From positions 1 through 36,334 of the forward strand of contig JAFTXM010000038.1 in assembly GCA_017465025.1 (NCBI GenBank): 36,334 nucleotides of DNA, read 5' to 3'. Both the position numbers and the translations under genes were made by a program. The stretch is from Oscillospiraceae bacterium (GTDB lineage Bacteria > Bacillota > Clostridia > Oscillospirales > Oscillospiraceae). Numbering within the stretch: position 1 is the stretch's first letter; each line of letters opens with the position of its first letter. Positions 23,271-32,985 of the stretch are shown here, piece by piece. The notes under the pieces are model-generated. The model was given only the letters and a program-made list of their open reading frames with translations. It did no database searches and was not told the origin of the DNA.

Positions 23271-24614
23271 ATGAATTGGCAAAATGATTACTTTTCAAAA
23301 TTCAAGTCAGCAGAGGAAGCCGTAAAAGTAGTAAAATCCGGCGACACTGTGGTCTACGGCGAGTTCGTGATGGTCTCCCGCTATCTGGACAAGGCCTTTG
23401 CCCAGCGCGTGCCGGAGCTTGAAAACGTGCTTTTAAGGTCCACCACCTGTCCCTTCCCCCCTGCTGCTGTCATGGCAGACCCGAAAATGGAGCATCTGAT
23501 GTATAACGACTGGCACTTCTCTCCCGCCAGCCGCAAGCTCTCCGACCACGGGCTTTGCCGATACGTGCCCATGAACTACCACGAAGGCCCCAATGCCATC
23601 CGTCAGGGCCGCGTAGGAGATATCAACGTGGCAATGCTCATGACATCTCCCCCCGACGAGGACGGTTATCTGAATCTGGGCCCGACCTCCTCCATAACTC
23701 CTACCTACATTAAATACGCAAAGCACATCATTGTGGAGATAAACGAAAGTGTGCCCGTCTGCTGCGCCACCGATAATTCCCGCCTCCACGTCTCCCAGGT
23801 GGACACCTTTGTGCAGGGCCCCAACTACCCGCTCATTGAGGTACCCACTCCCCCGCCCAATGAGGTAGACGAGAAGATAGCTGAGTATGTGGTCTCTCTT
23901 GTGGAGGACCGTTCCTGCATACAGCTTGGCATCGGCGCAATGCCCAATGCCGTAGGTCAGCTTATAGCAAAAAGCGGACTGAAGGATCTGGGTGTGCACA
24001 CTGAAATGCTCTGCGACGCTTTTGTTGACATGGCCGAAGCAGGCTGCATCACAAATAAGTTCAAAACCACTGACCCCGGCAAGATGGTCTACACCTTTGC
24101 CACCGGCACAAAGAAGCTCTATGACTTCCTTGACGGCAATAAGGACTGTCTTATCGCCCCGGTGGACTATACCAACGATCCCTATCTTGTGGCGCAGAAC
24201 GACAATATGGTCTGCCTCAACAACGCGCTGGAAGTGGACCTTTACGGACAGGTCGCCTCCGAAAGCTCCGGTATCCGTCAGATTTCCGGCACCGGCGGCC
24301 AGCTTGACTTTGTCATCGCCGCCGAGCGTTCAAAGGGAGGCAAGGGGCTTATCTGCCTTTCCTCCACATATACCGACAAGGACGGCAATCTCCAGTCCCG
24401 CATCCGCCCCTACCTTGATCCCGGCACCATTGTCACCGTGCCCCGCAGCTACTGTCCCATCGTTATCACAGAGTACGGTATCGCCGATCTGCGTGCAAAA
24501 ACCACATGGGAAAGGGCAAAGGCGCTTATTGACATTGCCCACCCCGCCTTCCGCGAGGAACTGACAAAGGCCGCCATGAAGCTGCATCTCGCTGATTTCA
24601 GAACTCTGCTTTGA
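23271..24614 (+). CDS. Acetyl-CoA hydrolase/CoA-transferase family protein
   Basis: A 447-residue family I CoA-transferase related to 4-hydroxybutyrate and butyryl-CoA:acetate CoA-transferases. Signatures: LGIGAMPNAVGQLIA, GVHTEMLCDAFVDMAEAG (the Glu of HTEM is the residue that forms the acyl-glutamyl-CoA in this family), VDLYGQVASESSGIRQISGT, GGQLDFVIAA and CPIVITEYGIADLRAKT. It swaps CoA between acids, either activating a substrate acid at the cost of acetyl- or butyryl-CoA or recovering CoA from the end product. GGAG lies 8 nt upstream. It lies between the crotonase and the second flavoprotein. Exact acids unknown. Confidence 0.87.
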   Translation: MNWQNDYFSKFKSAEEAVKVVKSGDTVVYGEFVMVSRYLDKAFAQRVPELENVLLRSTTCPFPPAAVMADPKMEHLMYNDWHFSPASRKLSDHGLCRYVPMNYHEGPNAIRQGRVGDINVAMLMTSPPDEDGYLNLGPTSSITPTYIKYAKHIIVEINESVPVCCATDNSRLHVSQVDTFVQGPNYPLIEVPTPPPNEVDEKIAEYVVSLVEDRSCIQLGIGAMPNAVGQLIAKSGLKDLGVHTEMLCDAFVDMAEAGCITNKFKTTDPGKMVYTFATGTKKLYDFLDGNKDCLIAPVDYTNDPYLVAQNDNMVCLNNALEVDLYGQVASESSGIRQISGTGGQLDFVIAAERSKGGKGLICLSSTYTDKDGNLQSRIRPYLDPGTIVTVPRSYCPIVITEYGIADLRAKTTWERAKALIDIAHPAFREELTKAAMKLHLADFRTLL

Positions 24615-24639
24615 TCAAAGGATGTTTTAAGGAGTAAAC

Positions 24640-25611
24640 ATGGAAAGAAAGATTGAAACAAGAATAACCAAAATGCTTGGCATCGAGCGCCCCATCCTCT
24701 GCGGTGCCATGCAGTGGCTTACCAAGGCAGAGCTGGTTTCTGCCGTCTCCAACGCAGGCGGCCTTGGCGTAATGTCCTCCGCCACCTTCCCCAACGCCGA
24801 AGAGCTTCGCGCCGAAATAAAAAAGACAAAGGAGCTTACCGACAAGCCCTTTGCCGTAAACCTGACCCTCATGCCCTCTCTGGCTCCCCCTGACTATCCT
24901 TCCTATATCAAGGTGTGCATTGAGGAAGGCGTGAAGATAATGGAGACTTCCGGCCGCGCCCCCGAACCCTACATGGAGCAGATGAAGGGTGCAGGCATGA
25001 CCGTTATCCACAAGTGCACCGTTGTAAAGCACGCTTTGAAGGCCCAGGCCATCGGCTGTGACGCTGTCATCATCGACGGCACCGAGGCCGCCGGTCACGT
25101 GGGCGAAAACGACATCGGCTCCATCGCCCTGTGGCCCGCCGCTGTTGACAAGCTGGATATTCCCGTAATCGCCTGCGGCGGTGTGGGCGACGGACGCGGC
25201 CTTGCCGCAGCTTTGATGCTGGGCTGTGAAGCCGCCACCGTGGGTACCCGCTTCTTCCTCTCCGAGGAGGCCCCCGCCCTTGCAGCAGGCAAAGAGATGG
25301 TAGCAAAGTATCTGGATGAGACCGGCACCACACTGGTGCTCCGCCGTTTCCAGAACACCACCCGCGTTCTCAACAATGGCCTTGCCGCAAAGGTCAGTGA
25401 GCTTGAGGCAAGCGGCGCTCCCTTCGCCGAGATCGCTCCCTTTGTCTCCGGCCGCCGCCTGAAAACCGCATTTGATACCGGCAATCTGGACGACGGCGTT
25501 CTCACCATCGGTCAGATAAGCGGCATTATCCACGACGTGCTCCCCGTAAAGGTGATCATGGACAAGATGATGGATGAGTGCTTTGCCGCAATGGACAAGT
25601 ACCGGGTCTGA
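24640..25611 (+). CDS. FMN-dependent FabK/nitronate monooxygenase-like flavoprotein (copy 2)
   Basis: A 323-residue paralogue of the protein at 21447, clearly divergent. N-terminal MLGIERPILCGAMQWLTKAE, VSNAGGLGVMSSATF, KPFAVNLTLMPSL, VIIDGTEAAGHVGENDI (catalytic-position His), and IACGGVGDGRGLAAALMLGC with VGTRFFLSEEA. The EAAGHVG form is closer to classical NMO/FabK (E-x-G-G-H-x-G) than copy 1 (EEGGHPL), which suggests different substrates. AAGGAG 6 nt upstream. Last gene of the operon, followed by a strong terminator. Function proposed as for copy 1, a flavin redox step on acyl- or enoyl-CoA. Confidence 0.85.
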   Translation: MERKIETRITKMLGIERPILCGAMQWLTKAELVSAVSNAGGLGVMSSATFPNAEELRAEIKKTKELTDKPFAVNLTLMPSLAPPDYPSYIKVCIEEGVKIMETSGRAPEPYMEQMKGAGMTVIHKCTVVKHALKAQAIGCDAVIIDGTEAAGHVGENDIGSIALWPAAVDKLDIPVIACGGVGDGRGLAAALMLGCEAATVGTRFFLSEEAPALAAGKEMVAKYLDETGTTLVLRRFQNTTRVLNNGLAAKVSELEASGAPFAEIAPFVSGRRLKTAFDTGNLDDGVLTIGQISGIIHDVLPVKVIMDKMMDECFAAMDKYRV

Positions 25612-25624
25612 ACAATTTTGCATT

Positions 25625-25660
25625 AAAAAATCTGCACAGTGAAAACTGTGCAGATTTTTT
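25625..25660. terminator. Bidirectional terminator (acyl-CoA operon / pgi)
   Basis: Perfect 16-bp stem with AAAAAATCTGCACAGT and its complement around a GAAA loop (25641-25644); U-tracts on both strands. Confidence 0.95.
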
Positions 25661-25673
25661 GTTTTTCTCAGAT

Positions 25674-27254
25674 TCAGATGTTCAGAAGCTCGCTGTAGAC
25701 CTTCAGTGCGCCGTCAGTATCGTGTGCCAGCACCTTCTTTGCAAGAACCTTGCCCAGCTGTACGCCTTCCTGGTCAAAGCTGTTCAGGTTCCACACAAAG
25801 CCCTGGAACATGACCTTGTTTTCAAAGTGGGAGAGGATTGCGCCCATGGTTCTGGGGTCAAGCTTTTCGCCGATAATTATGCTGGAGGGACGGCCGCCTG
25901 CAAAGTACTTGTTGCGGTTGTCGTCCTGCTTGCCGCAGGCAAAGGCCACGATCTGGGCGGCAACGTTTGCGCTGAGCTTCTGCTGGCTTGTGCTGCCCTC
26001 GATAACAACGTCGGTGTCCATCTGGCTGTTTTTGAAGCCCATGAACTGCAGGGGAATAATGTCAGAGCCCTGATGGAGAAGCTGATAGAAGGAGTGCTGA
26101 CCGTTGGTGCCGGGCTCGCCGAAGATGACAGGGCCGGTCACGTAGTCAACGCTCTCACCGAAACGGTTGACGGTCTTGCCGTTGGACTCCATATCCAGCT
26201 GCTGGAGATGGGCGGGAAAACGGCTCAGTGCCTGAGAATAGGGCAGCACGGCGGTGGAGGGATAGCCGAGGATATTGCGCTCGTACACGCCGATAAGAGC
26301 GTCCAGCATGGCGGCATTGCTCTTTATATCGGGGTTCTTTGCGAGTCTGTCGGCCTCGGCTGCGCCTGCCAGAAACTGGTCAAACACCTCAGGGCCGAAG
26401 GCGAGGGACAGCACAGCGCCGCCCACAGCAGAGGTGGAGGAATAGCGGCCGCCGATATAGTCGTCCATAAAGAAAGCTGCGAGGTAGCCGGAGTTTTTGG
26501 CCAGAGGAGAAGTCTCGCTGGTGACTGCCAGCATATGCTTTGCAGGGTCAAGCCCGGCCTTCTCCAGTGCGTTCTTCACAAAGGACTCGTTGGTCAGAGT
26601 CTCCAGAGTAGTGCCGGACTTGGAAACCAGCACGAAAAGGGAGTGTGCCACGTCGATCTTGCTGAGGACACCGGCTGCATCGTCAGGGTCAACATTGCTT
26701 ATAAACTCAGCCTTCATCTTCAAGGTGCCGTTGACCTTTGCCCAGTTTTCAAGGGCAAGGTAGATGGCGCGGGGGCCAAGGTCGCTGCCGCCTATGCCTA
26801 TCTGAACCACGGTGGTGAACTTCTCACCGGCGGCATTGGTGATCTCACCGGAGTGGACCTTCTTTGCAAGCTGAGCTATTTTCTCCTGCTGCGCGGCATA
26901 GAACTCACGCTTGTCAACACCGTCGGCAACAACTGCCCCGCCCAGCTGAGAGCGGGTAAGGTGGTGCAGAACGCGGCGCTTCTCGCCGGTGTTGATGACC
27001 TCACCGTTATAGAGTGCTGCAAACTTTTCGGTAAGCTGGGCTTCGTCTGCAAGCTTGGCAAGGGCTGCCAGTATTTCGTCGTTCACGGGTCTTGCGCCGT
27101 AATTGAAGTCAAGCCCCTCCGCCATTTTCACGCTGTAATTTCTCACGCGCTGTGCACCCTGCTCTCCGCTCATCTCAGCGGCAAGGTCAATGGGTCTGAG
27201 GGTCTCAAGCTGCTTGTATGCCTCCAGCATATCCATGTTTTTCCAGTTTATCAT
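25674..27254 (-). CDS. pgi: Glucose-6-phosphate isomerase
   Basis: A 526-residue enzyme interconverting glucose-6-phosphate and fructose-6-phosphate. Family signatures: VVQIGIGGSDLGPRAIYLAL, FVLVSKSGTTLETLTNE, GGRYSSTSAVGGAVLSL, and PGTNGQHSFYQLLHQGSDII with the active-site His. C-terminal VWNLNSFDQEGVQLGK contributes the catalytic Lys region. CAGGAGG lies 8 nt before the ATG. It is monocistronic, divergent from eno across a 260-bp gap. Confidence 0.96.
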   Translation of the reverse strand: MINWKNMDMLEAYKQLETLRPIDLAAEMSGEQGAQRVRNYSVKMAEGLDFNYGARPVNDEILAALAKLADEAQLTEKFAALYNGEVINTGEKRRVLHHLTRSQLGGAVVADGVDKREFYAAQQEKIAQLAKKVHSGEITNAAGEKFTTVVQIGIGGSDLGPRAIYLALENWAKVNGTLKMKAEFISNVDPDDAAGVLSKIDVAHSLFVLVSKSGTTLETLTNESFVKNALEKAGLDPAKHMLAVTSETSPLAKNSGYLAAFFMDDYIGGRYSSTSAVGGAVLSLAFGPEVFDQFLAGAAEADRLAKNPDIKSNAAMLDALIGVYERNILGYPSTAVLPYSQALSRFPAHLQQLDMESNGKTVNRFGESVDYVTGPVIFGEPGTNGQHSFYQLLHQGSDIIPLQFMGFKNSQMDTDVVIEGSTSQQKLSANVAAQIVAFACGKQDDNRNKYFAGGRPSSIIIGEKLDPRTMGAILSHFENKVMFQGFVWNLNSFDQEGVQLGKVLAKKVLAHDTDGALKVYSELLNI

Positions 27255-27289
27255 CGGTTTGGCCTCCTGTTTACTTACTTAACTTTTGA

Positions 27290-27318
27290 ATTATACTACT
27301 ATTGGCAGGAAATGACAA
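27290..27318 (-). promoter_or_regulatory. pgi promoter
   Basis: Minus strand: TTGTCA (27318-27313), 17-nt spacer, TATAAT (27295-27290). Confidence 0.75.
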
Positions 27319-27477
27319 TACTTCTCAAAAAATCGAAGTCCGTCCTGAAGAGACTTGTACGGGCTCACAAATAATTGCAAGCTATGCAAAGCTTTACGCC
27401 TCATGTAAAGTCTGCGCCAAGTTGATACAACAGCGTTTTCTTTACATCTTTGTCTTTATTTTTCTTTTCTTTCAGGG

Positions 27478-27483
27478 TATAAT
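27478..27483 (+). promoter_or_regulatory. eno promoter -10
   Basis: TATAAT at 27478-27483, 31 nt before the start codon. The -35 position (27455-27460, TTTATT) is weak, preceded by a pyrimidine-rich stretch. Confidence 0.5.
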
Positions 27484-27496
27484 GTAATACAAATAA

Positions 27497-28804
<1,308 letters not shown>

Positions 28805-28808
28805 ACCT

Positions 28809-28846
28809 ATTGCATCCGTCATATGGCGGATGCAATTTTTTCTTTT
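28809..28846 (+). terminator. Terminator after eno
   Basis: 12-bp stem ATTGCATCCGTC / GGCGGATGCAAT with one G-T pair (28809-28820, 28825-28836), followed by TTTTTTCTTTTT. Confidence 0.9.
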
Positions 28847-28849
28847 TAT

Positions 28850-28879
28850 GTATAATCCGCTCCAATGCAGGCAAAAATA
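28850..28879 (+). promoter_or_regulatory. Sigma-F promoter of spoIIQ
   Basis: GTATA (28850-28854), exactly 15 nt, then GGCAAAAATA (28870-28879). This matches every position of the sigma-F consensus GYWTA-N15-GGNRANANTW. It lies 44 nt before the spoIIQ start codon. Confidence 0.8.
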
Positions 28880-28923
28880 GGCTTGTAAGCCAAAGAACTA
28901 CTGCATATGGAGGTCAAAAAAAT

Positions 28924-29655
28924 ATGAGCAGCAACAGCTCCGGCAAGAGGCTGGAGGGATTTTTCACAGGCAAGGGCTTTTACATAGTCCTTTTCCTGTG
29001 CGCCGCAGTGATCGGCGTATCCGCATGGATGCTTGCGGCCGGAAACGAGACTATGGAAAATGAGCTTGGCGCAGTGGGCGAAAGCTCCCTCAACAGAGTG
29101 GAGACTATCATCATCCCCCCCGCTCAGGACGAGACCACACAGGTCATCAATCTGGATCCTCCCGAGGTGACAATTGAGGCTGCCGAGGAGGCCCCTCAGG
29201 CCGTGGAGGTTTTTGAGGAGAGCGTCATTGAGGTCGCCGCGCCCGAACCTGAATATATCTGGCCTGTCAGCGGTGAGATAGAGCGCGGTCATGATGCCTC
29301 CCGGCTCATGTACGATGTTACCATGCGCGACTGGCGCACCCACGAGGGTATCGACATTCTCGCCCCTCTGGGCAGTACCGTCACCGCCACCCGGGGCGGC
29401 ACAGTGACTTCCGTGGAGAACGATGACCTTTACGGCACCGTTGTCACCGTGGAGCACGATGACGGCAGTCAGGCCATGTACGCAAATCTGGCGGAGCTTC
29501 CCGCCGTCAATGTCAATGAGCGCATTGAGCAGGGCTATATCATCGGCGCTGTGGGCGACACCGCACTTTGCGAGGTGGCACAGGGCACACATCTGCACTT
29601 TGCCCTCTCCGTCAACGGCGAGAGCATCGACCCGCTCAGCGTACTGGGCGCATAA
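28924..29655 (+). CDS. spoIIQ: SpoIIQ-like forespore membrane LytM protein (M23 family)
   Basis: A 243-residue bitopic protein: short cytoplasmic N-terminus, one membrane helix (GFYIVLFLCAAVIGVSAWML, about 17-37), an acidic linker, and a LytM/M23 domain (about 120-240). The zinc motifs are intact: THEGIDI (H-x-x-x-D) and THLHF (HxH). Clostridial SpoIIQ proteins keep these, whereas B. subtilis SpoIIQ is degenerate. GDTALCE before the HxH is also typical. SpoIIQ binds SpoIIIAH across the two spore membranes and supports engulfment. The upstream sigma-F promoter agrees with this call. The ATG at 28924 has GGAGG upstream. A generic M23 peptidase is the alternative. Confidence 0.82.
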   Translation: MSSNSSGKRLEGFFTGKGFYIVLFLCAAVIGVSAWMLAAGNETMENELGAVGESSLNRVETIIIPPAQDETTQVINLDPPEVTIEAAEEAPQAVEVFEESVIEVAAPEPEYIWPVSGEIERGHDASRLMYDVTMRDWRTHEGIDILAPLGSTVTATRGGTVTSVENDDLYGTVVTVEHDDGSQAMYANLAELPAVNVNERIEQGYIIGAVGDTALCEVAQGTHLHFALSVNGESIDPLSVLGA

Positions 29656-29663
29656 TCTATAAA

Positions 29664-29703
29664 GCGGAAACAGTATGTTTGTACACACTGTTTCCGCCTT
29701 TTT
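29664..29703 (+). terminator. Terminator after spoIIQ
   Basis: Perfect 11-bp stem GCGGAAACAGT / ACTGTTTCCGC (29664-29674, 29687-29697), followed by CTTTTTT. Confidence 0.9.
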
Positions 29704-29742
29704 TATTAGGCGTAATTGACAATAGTCAGCGCCGATAAATTG

Positions 29743-29751
29743 TGCTATACT
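29743..29751 (+). promoter_or_regulatory. Extended -10 promoter of tex
   Basis: TGCTATACT (29743-29751). The TTGACA at 29716-29721 is too far (24 nt) to act as its -35, so recognition would rely on the TGn element. Confidence 0.45.
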
Positions 29752-29784
29752 CAAGGGCGAAATCAAGCAAAGGAGAGCCGCCAT

Positions 29785-31941
29785 TTGGAGACTATATCTC
29801 AAATTCTCGCCCGGGAACTTGACCGGGAGCTGAGCCATATTGAAAATGTTATTGCGCTTCTGGGCGAGGGCAACACAATCCCCTTTATCGCCCGCTACCG
29901 CAAGGAGATGCACGGTGCAATGGACGATACCGCCCTGCGCACCCTTTCAGAGCGCCTTGAATATCTCCGCTCTCTTGCCCAGCGCAGGGAGACGGTAAAA
30001 AACAGCATCATCGAGCAGGGCAAGATGACTGATGAGCTGGACGCCGCCATAGACGAGGCTCAGACTCTCGCCGCCCTTGAGGATCTGTACCGCCCCTATA
30101 AGCCCAAGCGCCGCACCCGCGCCACTGTGGCAAAGGAAAAGGGTCTTGAGCCTCTGGCGGATGCTCTTTTCTCCCAGAGCATGAGCCTGCCCGCACCGGA
30201 GGAGCTGGCAGCGGACTATGTGGACGCGGAGAAAGGCGTTGAGACTGTGGAAGATGCGCTCGCCGGCGCTTCCGACATTATTGCCGAGCGTATTTCCGAT
30301 GATGCCGCCATCCGTCAGCAGCTGCGCGCTTTTATAGAGAAAAACGCCTCCGTCACTTCCAAGGCCGCCAAGGACGAGGACAGCGTTTACCGCCTTTACT
30401 ATGACTTCTCCCAGAAGCTTGACAGGCTTCAGGGCCACCAGATTCTGGCTCTCAACCGGGGCGAGAAGGAAGAATTCCTGAAAGTTGACGTGGAGCTTGA
30501 CCGGGAGCTTGCCCTGCAGCGGGTGCGCCGCATGGTGATAGTCCCCGGCAGCCCCGCCATGGCCTTTGTCCGCGCCGCCGCCGATGACGCCTATGACAGG
30601 CTCATCTGGCCCTCCATGGAGCGTGAGACCAGAAGCAGCCTCACCGATATGGCCTGCGAGGGCGCAATAAAGATGTTTGGCCTCAACCTCAAGCCTCTTC
30701 TGATGCAGCCTCCCGTCAAGGGCAAGGTTACCATGGGTCTTGACCCCGGCTACCGCAACGGCTGCAAGGTGGCAGTGGTGGACGGCACTGGCAAGGTGCT
30801 GGACACTGCCGTGGTCTATCCCACCTTCTCCGAATCCCGCAAGAACGAGGCCATCCGTACCCTCTCTGCGCTCATAAGAAAGCACGGCGTTGAGCATCTT
30901 GCCATCGGCAACGGCACCGCCTCCCGGGAGACTGAGCAGATGGTGGTGGAAATGCTCCAGCAGCTGGGTGGCGGACAGGCCTATGCCATGGTCAATGAGG
31001 CCGGCGCTTCTGTGTACTCCGCTTCAAAGCTTGCAGCGGAGGAGTTCCCCGACTTTGATGTAAACCTCCGCTCCGCCGTGTCCATTGCCCGCCGTTTGCA
31101 GGACCCGCTGGCAGAGCTTGTAAAGATAGACCCCATGGCAATAGGTGTGGGCCAGTATCAGCATGATATGCCCCAGGCCAAGCTGGAGGAGACTCTCAAC
31201 GGCGTGGTGGAAGACTGCGTAAACGCCGTGGGCGTGGATGTGAACACCGCTTCCCCCTCCCTTTTGCAGCGCATCTCCGGCCTGACCAAGACCACTGCCA
31301 AAAACATAGTCCTCTACCGTGAGGAAAACGGCGCATTCACAGGAAGAAAGCAGCTTTCCAAGGTTCCCAAGCTCGGCCCCAAGGCATTTCAGCAGTGCGC
31401 GGGCTTTTTGAGAGTGCCTGAAAGCGCTCAGGTGCTGGACAATACCGCCGTCCACCCTGAAAGCTACGAGGCTGCAAAGACTCTTCTGAAAATCTGCTCC
31501 TACAGCCTTGAGGATGTGGCCGCCGGCAGGATTTCCGAGCTGCCCAAGCGCCTTGAGCTTATCGGCATGGAAAAGGCCGCTGCCCAGTGCGGCGTAGGTA
31601 CTCCCACCCTTGCCGATATAGTCTCCGAGCTTTTGAAGCCCGGTCGTGACCCCCGTGACGAGCTGCCTCCCGTACTTCTCCGTAAGGACGTTCTGGAGAT
31701 AAAGGACCTTAAGCCCGGCATGGAGCTTATGGGTACAGTGCGCAATGTCATTGACTTCGGCGCATTTGTGGATATCGGCGTGCATCAGGACGGCCTTGTC
31801 CACATCTCCCAGATAAGCTCCAAGTTCATCCGCCACCCCAGCGAGGCCGTAGCCGTGGGTGACGTGGTAAAGGTGGTCGTTCTGGAAGTGGACGAGAAGA
31901 AGCACCGCATCTCCCTTTCCATGAAACAGGCAAGCAAGTAA
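29785..31941 (+). CDS. tex: Tex-family RNA-binding transcription accessory protein
   Basis: A 718-residue Tex protein. Order: N-terminal helical Tex domain (GEGNTIPFIARYRKEMHGAM), YqgF/RNase H-like domain (VTMGLDPGYRNGCKVAVVDG), helix-hairpin-helix region (VGVDVNTASPSLLQRISGLT and later) and a C-terminal S1 domain (LMGTVRNVIDFGAFVDIGVH, then QDGLVHISQIS). Tex binds nucleic acids and affects transcription and stress tolerance in several bacteria. No ATG is available at the family start; TTG at 29785 with GGAG 9 nt upstream gives METISQILARELDREL, which fits family N-termini. Monocistronic, between two terminators. Confidence 0.93.
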   Translation: METISQILARELDRELSHIENVIALLGEGNTIPFIARYRKEMHGAMDDTALRTLSERLEYLRSLAQRRETVKNSIIEQGKMTDELDAAIDEAQTLAALEDLYRPYKPKRRTRATVAKEKGLEPLADALFSQSMSLPAPEELAADYVDAEKGVETVEDALAGASDIIAERISDDAAIRQQLRAFIEKNASVTSKAAKDEDSVYRLYYDFSQKLDRLQGHQILALNRGEKEEFLKVDVELDRELALQRVRRMVIVPGSPAMAFVRAAADDAYDRLIWPSMERETRSSLTDMACEGAIKMFGLNLKPLLMQPPVKGKVTMGLDPGYRNGCKVAVVDGTGKVLDTAVVYPTFSESRKNEAIRTLSALIRKHGVEHLAIGNGTASRETEQMVVEMLQQLGGGQAYAMVNEAGASVYSASKLAAEEFPDFDVNLRSAVSIARRLQDPLAELVKIDPMAIGVGQYQHDMPQAKLEETLNGVVEDCVNAVGVDVNTASPSLLQRISGLTKTTAKNIVLYREENGAFTGRKQLSKVPKLGPKAFQQCAGFLRVPESAQVLDNTAVHPESYEAAKTLLKICSYSLEDVAAGRISELPKRLELIGMEKAAAQCGVGTPTLADIVSELLKPGRDPRDELPPVLLRKDVLEIKDLKPGMELMGTVRNVIDFGAFVDIGVHQDGLVHISQISSKFIRHPSEAVAVGDVVKVVVLEVDEKKHRISLSMKQASK

Positions 31942-31962
31942 ATTTCTGATAATAACACTCTC

Positions 31963-31990
31963 AGCCGTGCATAATGCACGGCTGTTTTAT
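31963..31990 (+). terminator. Terminator after tex
   Basis: 9-bp stem AGCCGTGCA / TGCACGGCT (31963-31971, 31975-31983) followed by GTTTTATT. Confidence 0.85.
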
Positions 31991-32039
31991 TCATGAAAAC
32001 ATCTAATATTTATATTTGATTTTTCCCCATTGATAAATA

Positions 32040-32068
32040 TTGACTGATTTACCGCGCAATTTTATAAT
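32040..32068 (+). promoter_or_regulatory. Promoter of the exported protein at 32135
   Basis: TTGACT (32040-32045), 17-nt spacer, TATAAT (32063-32068), a near-consensus housekeeping promoter. Confidence 0.75.
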
Positions 32069-32134
32069 ATGATCAGCTTTGAAAGCATTATTACATTGAG
32101 CACCATACTTCAAGCGCGAAAGGAGAATGACAAA

Positions 32135-32935
32135 ATGAAAAAATTTTTAGCCCTCACCCTTGTGTTCATGCTGTGTCTCAGCTGTATGCCGGGTGTTGCT
32201 GCTTTTGGAACTTCTCTACCCGAAAATAGTATTAATCTAGGGCTAGGAATTTCTATTAAGCCTACCAGTCCTAATACAGGAGGCGGCGTTCCCGGAGAGC
32301 CTGAGCCCGAAGAAAGCGACAATGCACTGTATGTGGAGCCCACATGGAAGCTTGTTGTAGATTATAATGAAGAAGGCGAAGAAACCGTTTCCGCTGTGAC
32401 TTATTTGCTTCCGGTTTCTGATGACGGGGTTTACGAGTATGCCCCCGGCTCATGGCTTCTGGACCAGATGCTCAACAAGCTTGATACTTTTGCCTTTGAG
32501 ACGCGCAAAATTGAGCTTAGCGCAGGCAGCTCCGGTTCGGTGAGTGCTCCCGCCCTCGCTTCCTACACCAGCAGTGAAGCCGGTGAGCCTGTATACTCCG
32601 CCCTTTTCAATCTGCCCGCTCAGGATGAGGGCCGCAGCTTCCCTGACGATGGCACAGCCCTTGTCATCAAGTTTGCCGGTAATATCTGTATCAGTGTTCC
32701 CGCACAGCAGGCAGCTTCCGTTCTCAATGCAATCGACCTGAAGGTATACGGCGACAGACTTGTTGTTGAGCTTATAGGCGCGGAGGATGCTGAGGCGTAC
32801 ATTGAAGTTCCCTGCACCGGTACTCCCCTGTGGATCGATGCAGAGGGCAATGAGCTTGAGGCCGAATACGAGGATGCAGACGGCGGCTTCAAGGTAAAAG
32901 TCAAGTCCGGCCTGACTCTGGTTTTCAAGGCATAA
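32135..32935 (+). CDS. Exported protein of unknown function
   Basis: A 266-residue secreted protein. Signal peptide MKKFLALTLVFMLCLSCMPG with likely cleavage after GVAA (near residue 23). A low-complexity linker follows (PTSPNTGGGVPGEPEPEESD), then a soluble region rich in beta-prone stretches (KLVVDYNEEGEETVSAVTYL, ALVIKFAGNICISVP, DRLVVELIGAEDAEAYIEVP, GFKVKVKSGLTLVFKA). No family recognised; an immunoglobulin-like or jelly-roll fold is a guess. The ATG at 32135 has AAAGGAG upstream. Codons just after the signal peptide (about 32220-32280) are AT-rich, unlike the rest. It ends at a terminator shared with spoIIID. Confidence 0.75.
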   Translation: MKKFLALTLVFMLCLSCMPGVAAFGTSLPENSINLGLGISIKPTSPNTGGGVPGEPEPEESDNALYVEPTWKLVVDYNEEGEETVSAVTYLLPVSDDGVYEYAPGSWLLDQMLNKLDTFAFETRKIELSAGSSGSVSAPALASYTSSEAGEPVYSALFNLPAQDEGRSFPDDGTALVIKFAGNICISVPAQQAASVLNAIDLKVYGDRLVVELIGAEDAEAYIEVPCTGTPLWIDAEGNELEAEYEDADGGFKVKVKSGLTLVFKA

Positions 32936-32950
32936 ACTGAATAAAACGCA

Positions 32951-32985
32951 AAACAGCGGCGTTACTTCGCCGCTGTTTCTTTATA
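32951..32985. terminator. Bidirectional terminator (exported protein / spoIIID)
   Basis: Perfect 11-bp stem AAACAGCGGCG / CGCCGCTGTTT (32951-32961, 32968-32978), then CTTTATATTTTC. On the minus strand the 5' arm lies inside the last codons of spoIIID. Confidence 0.85.
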
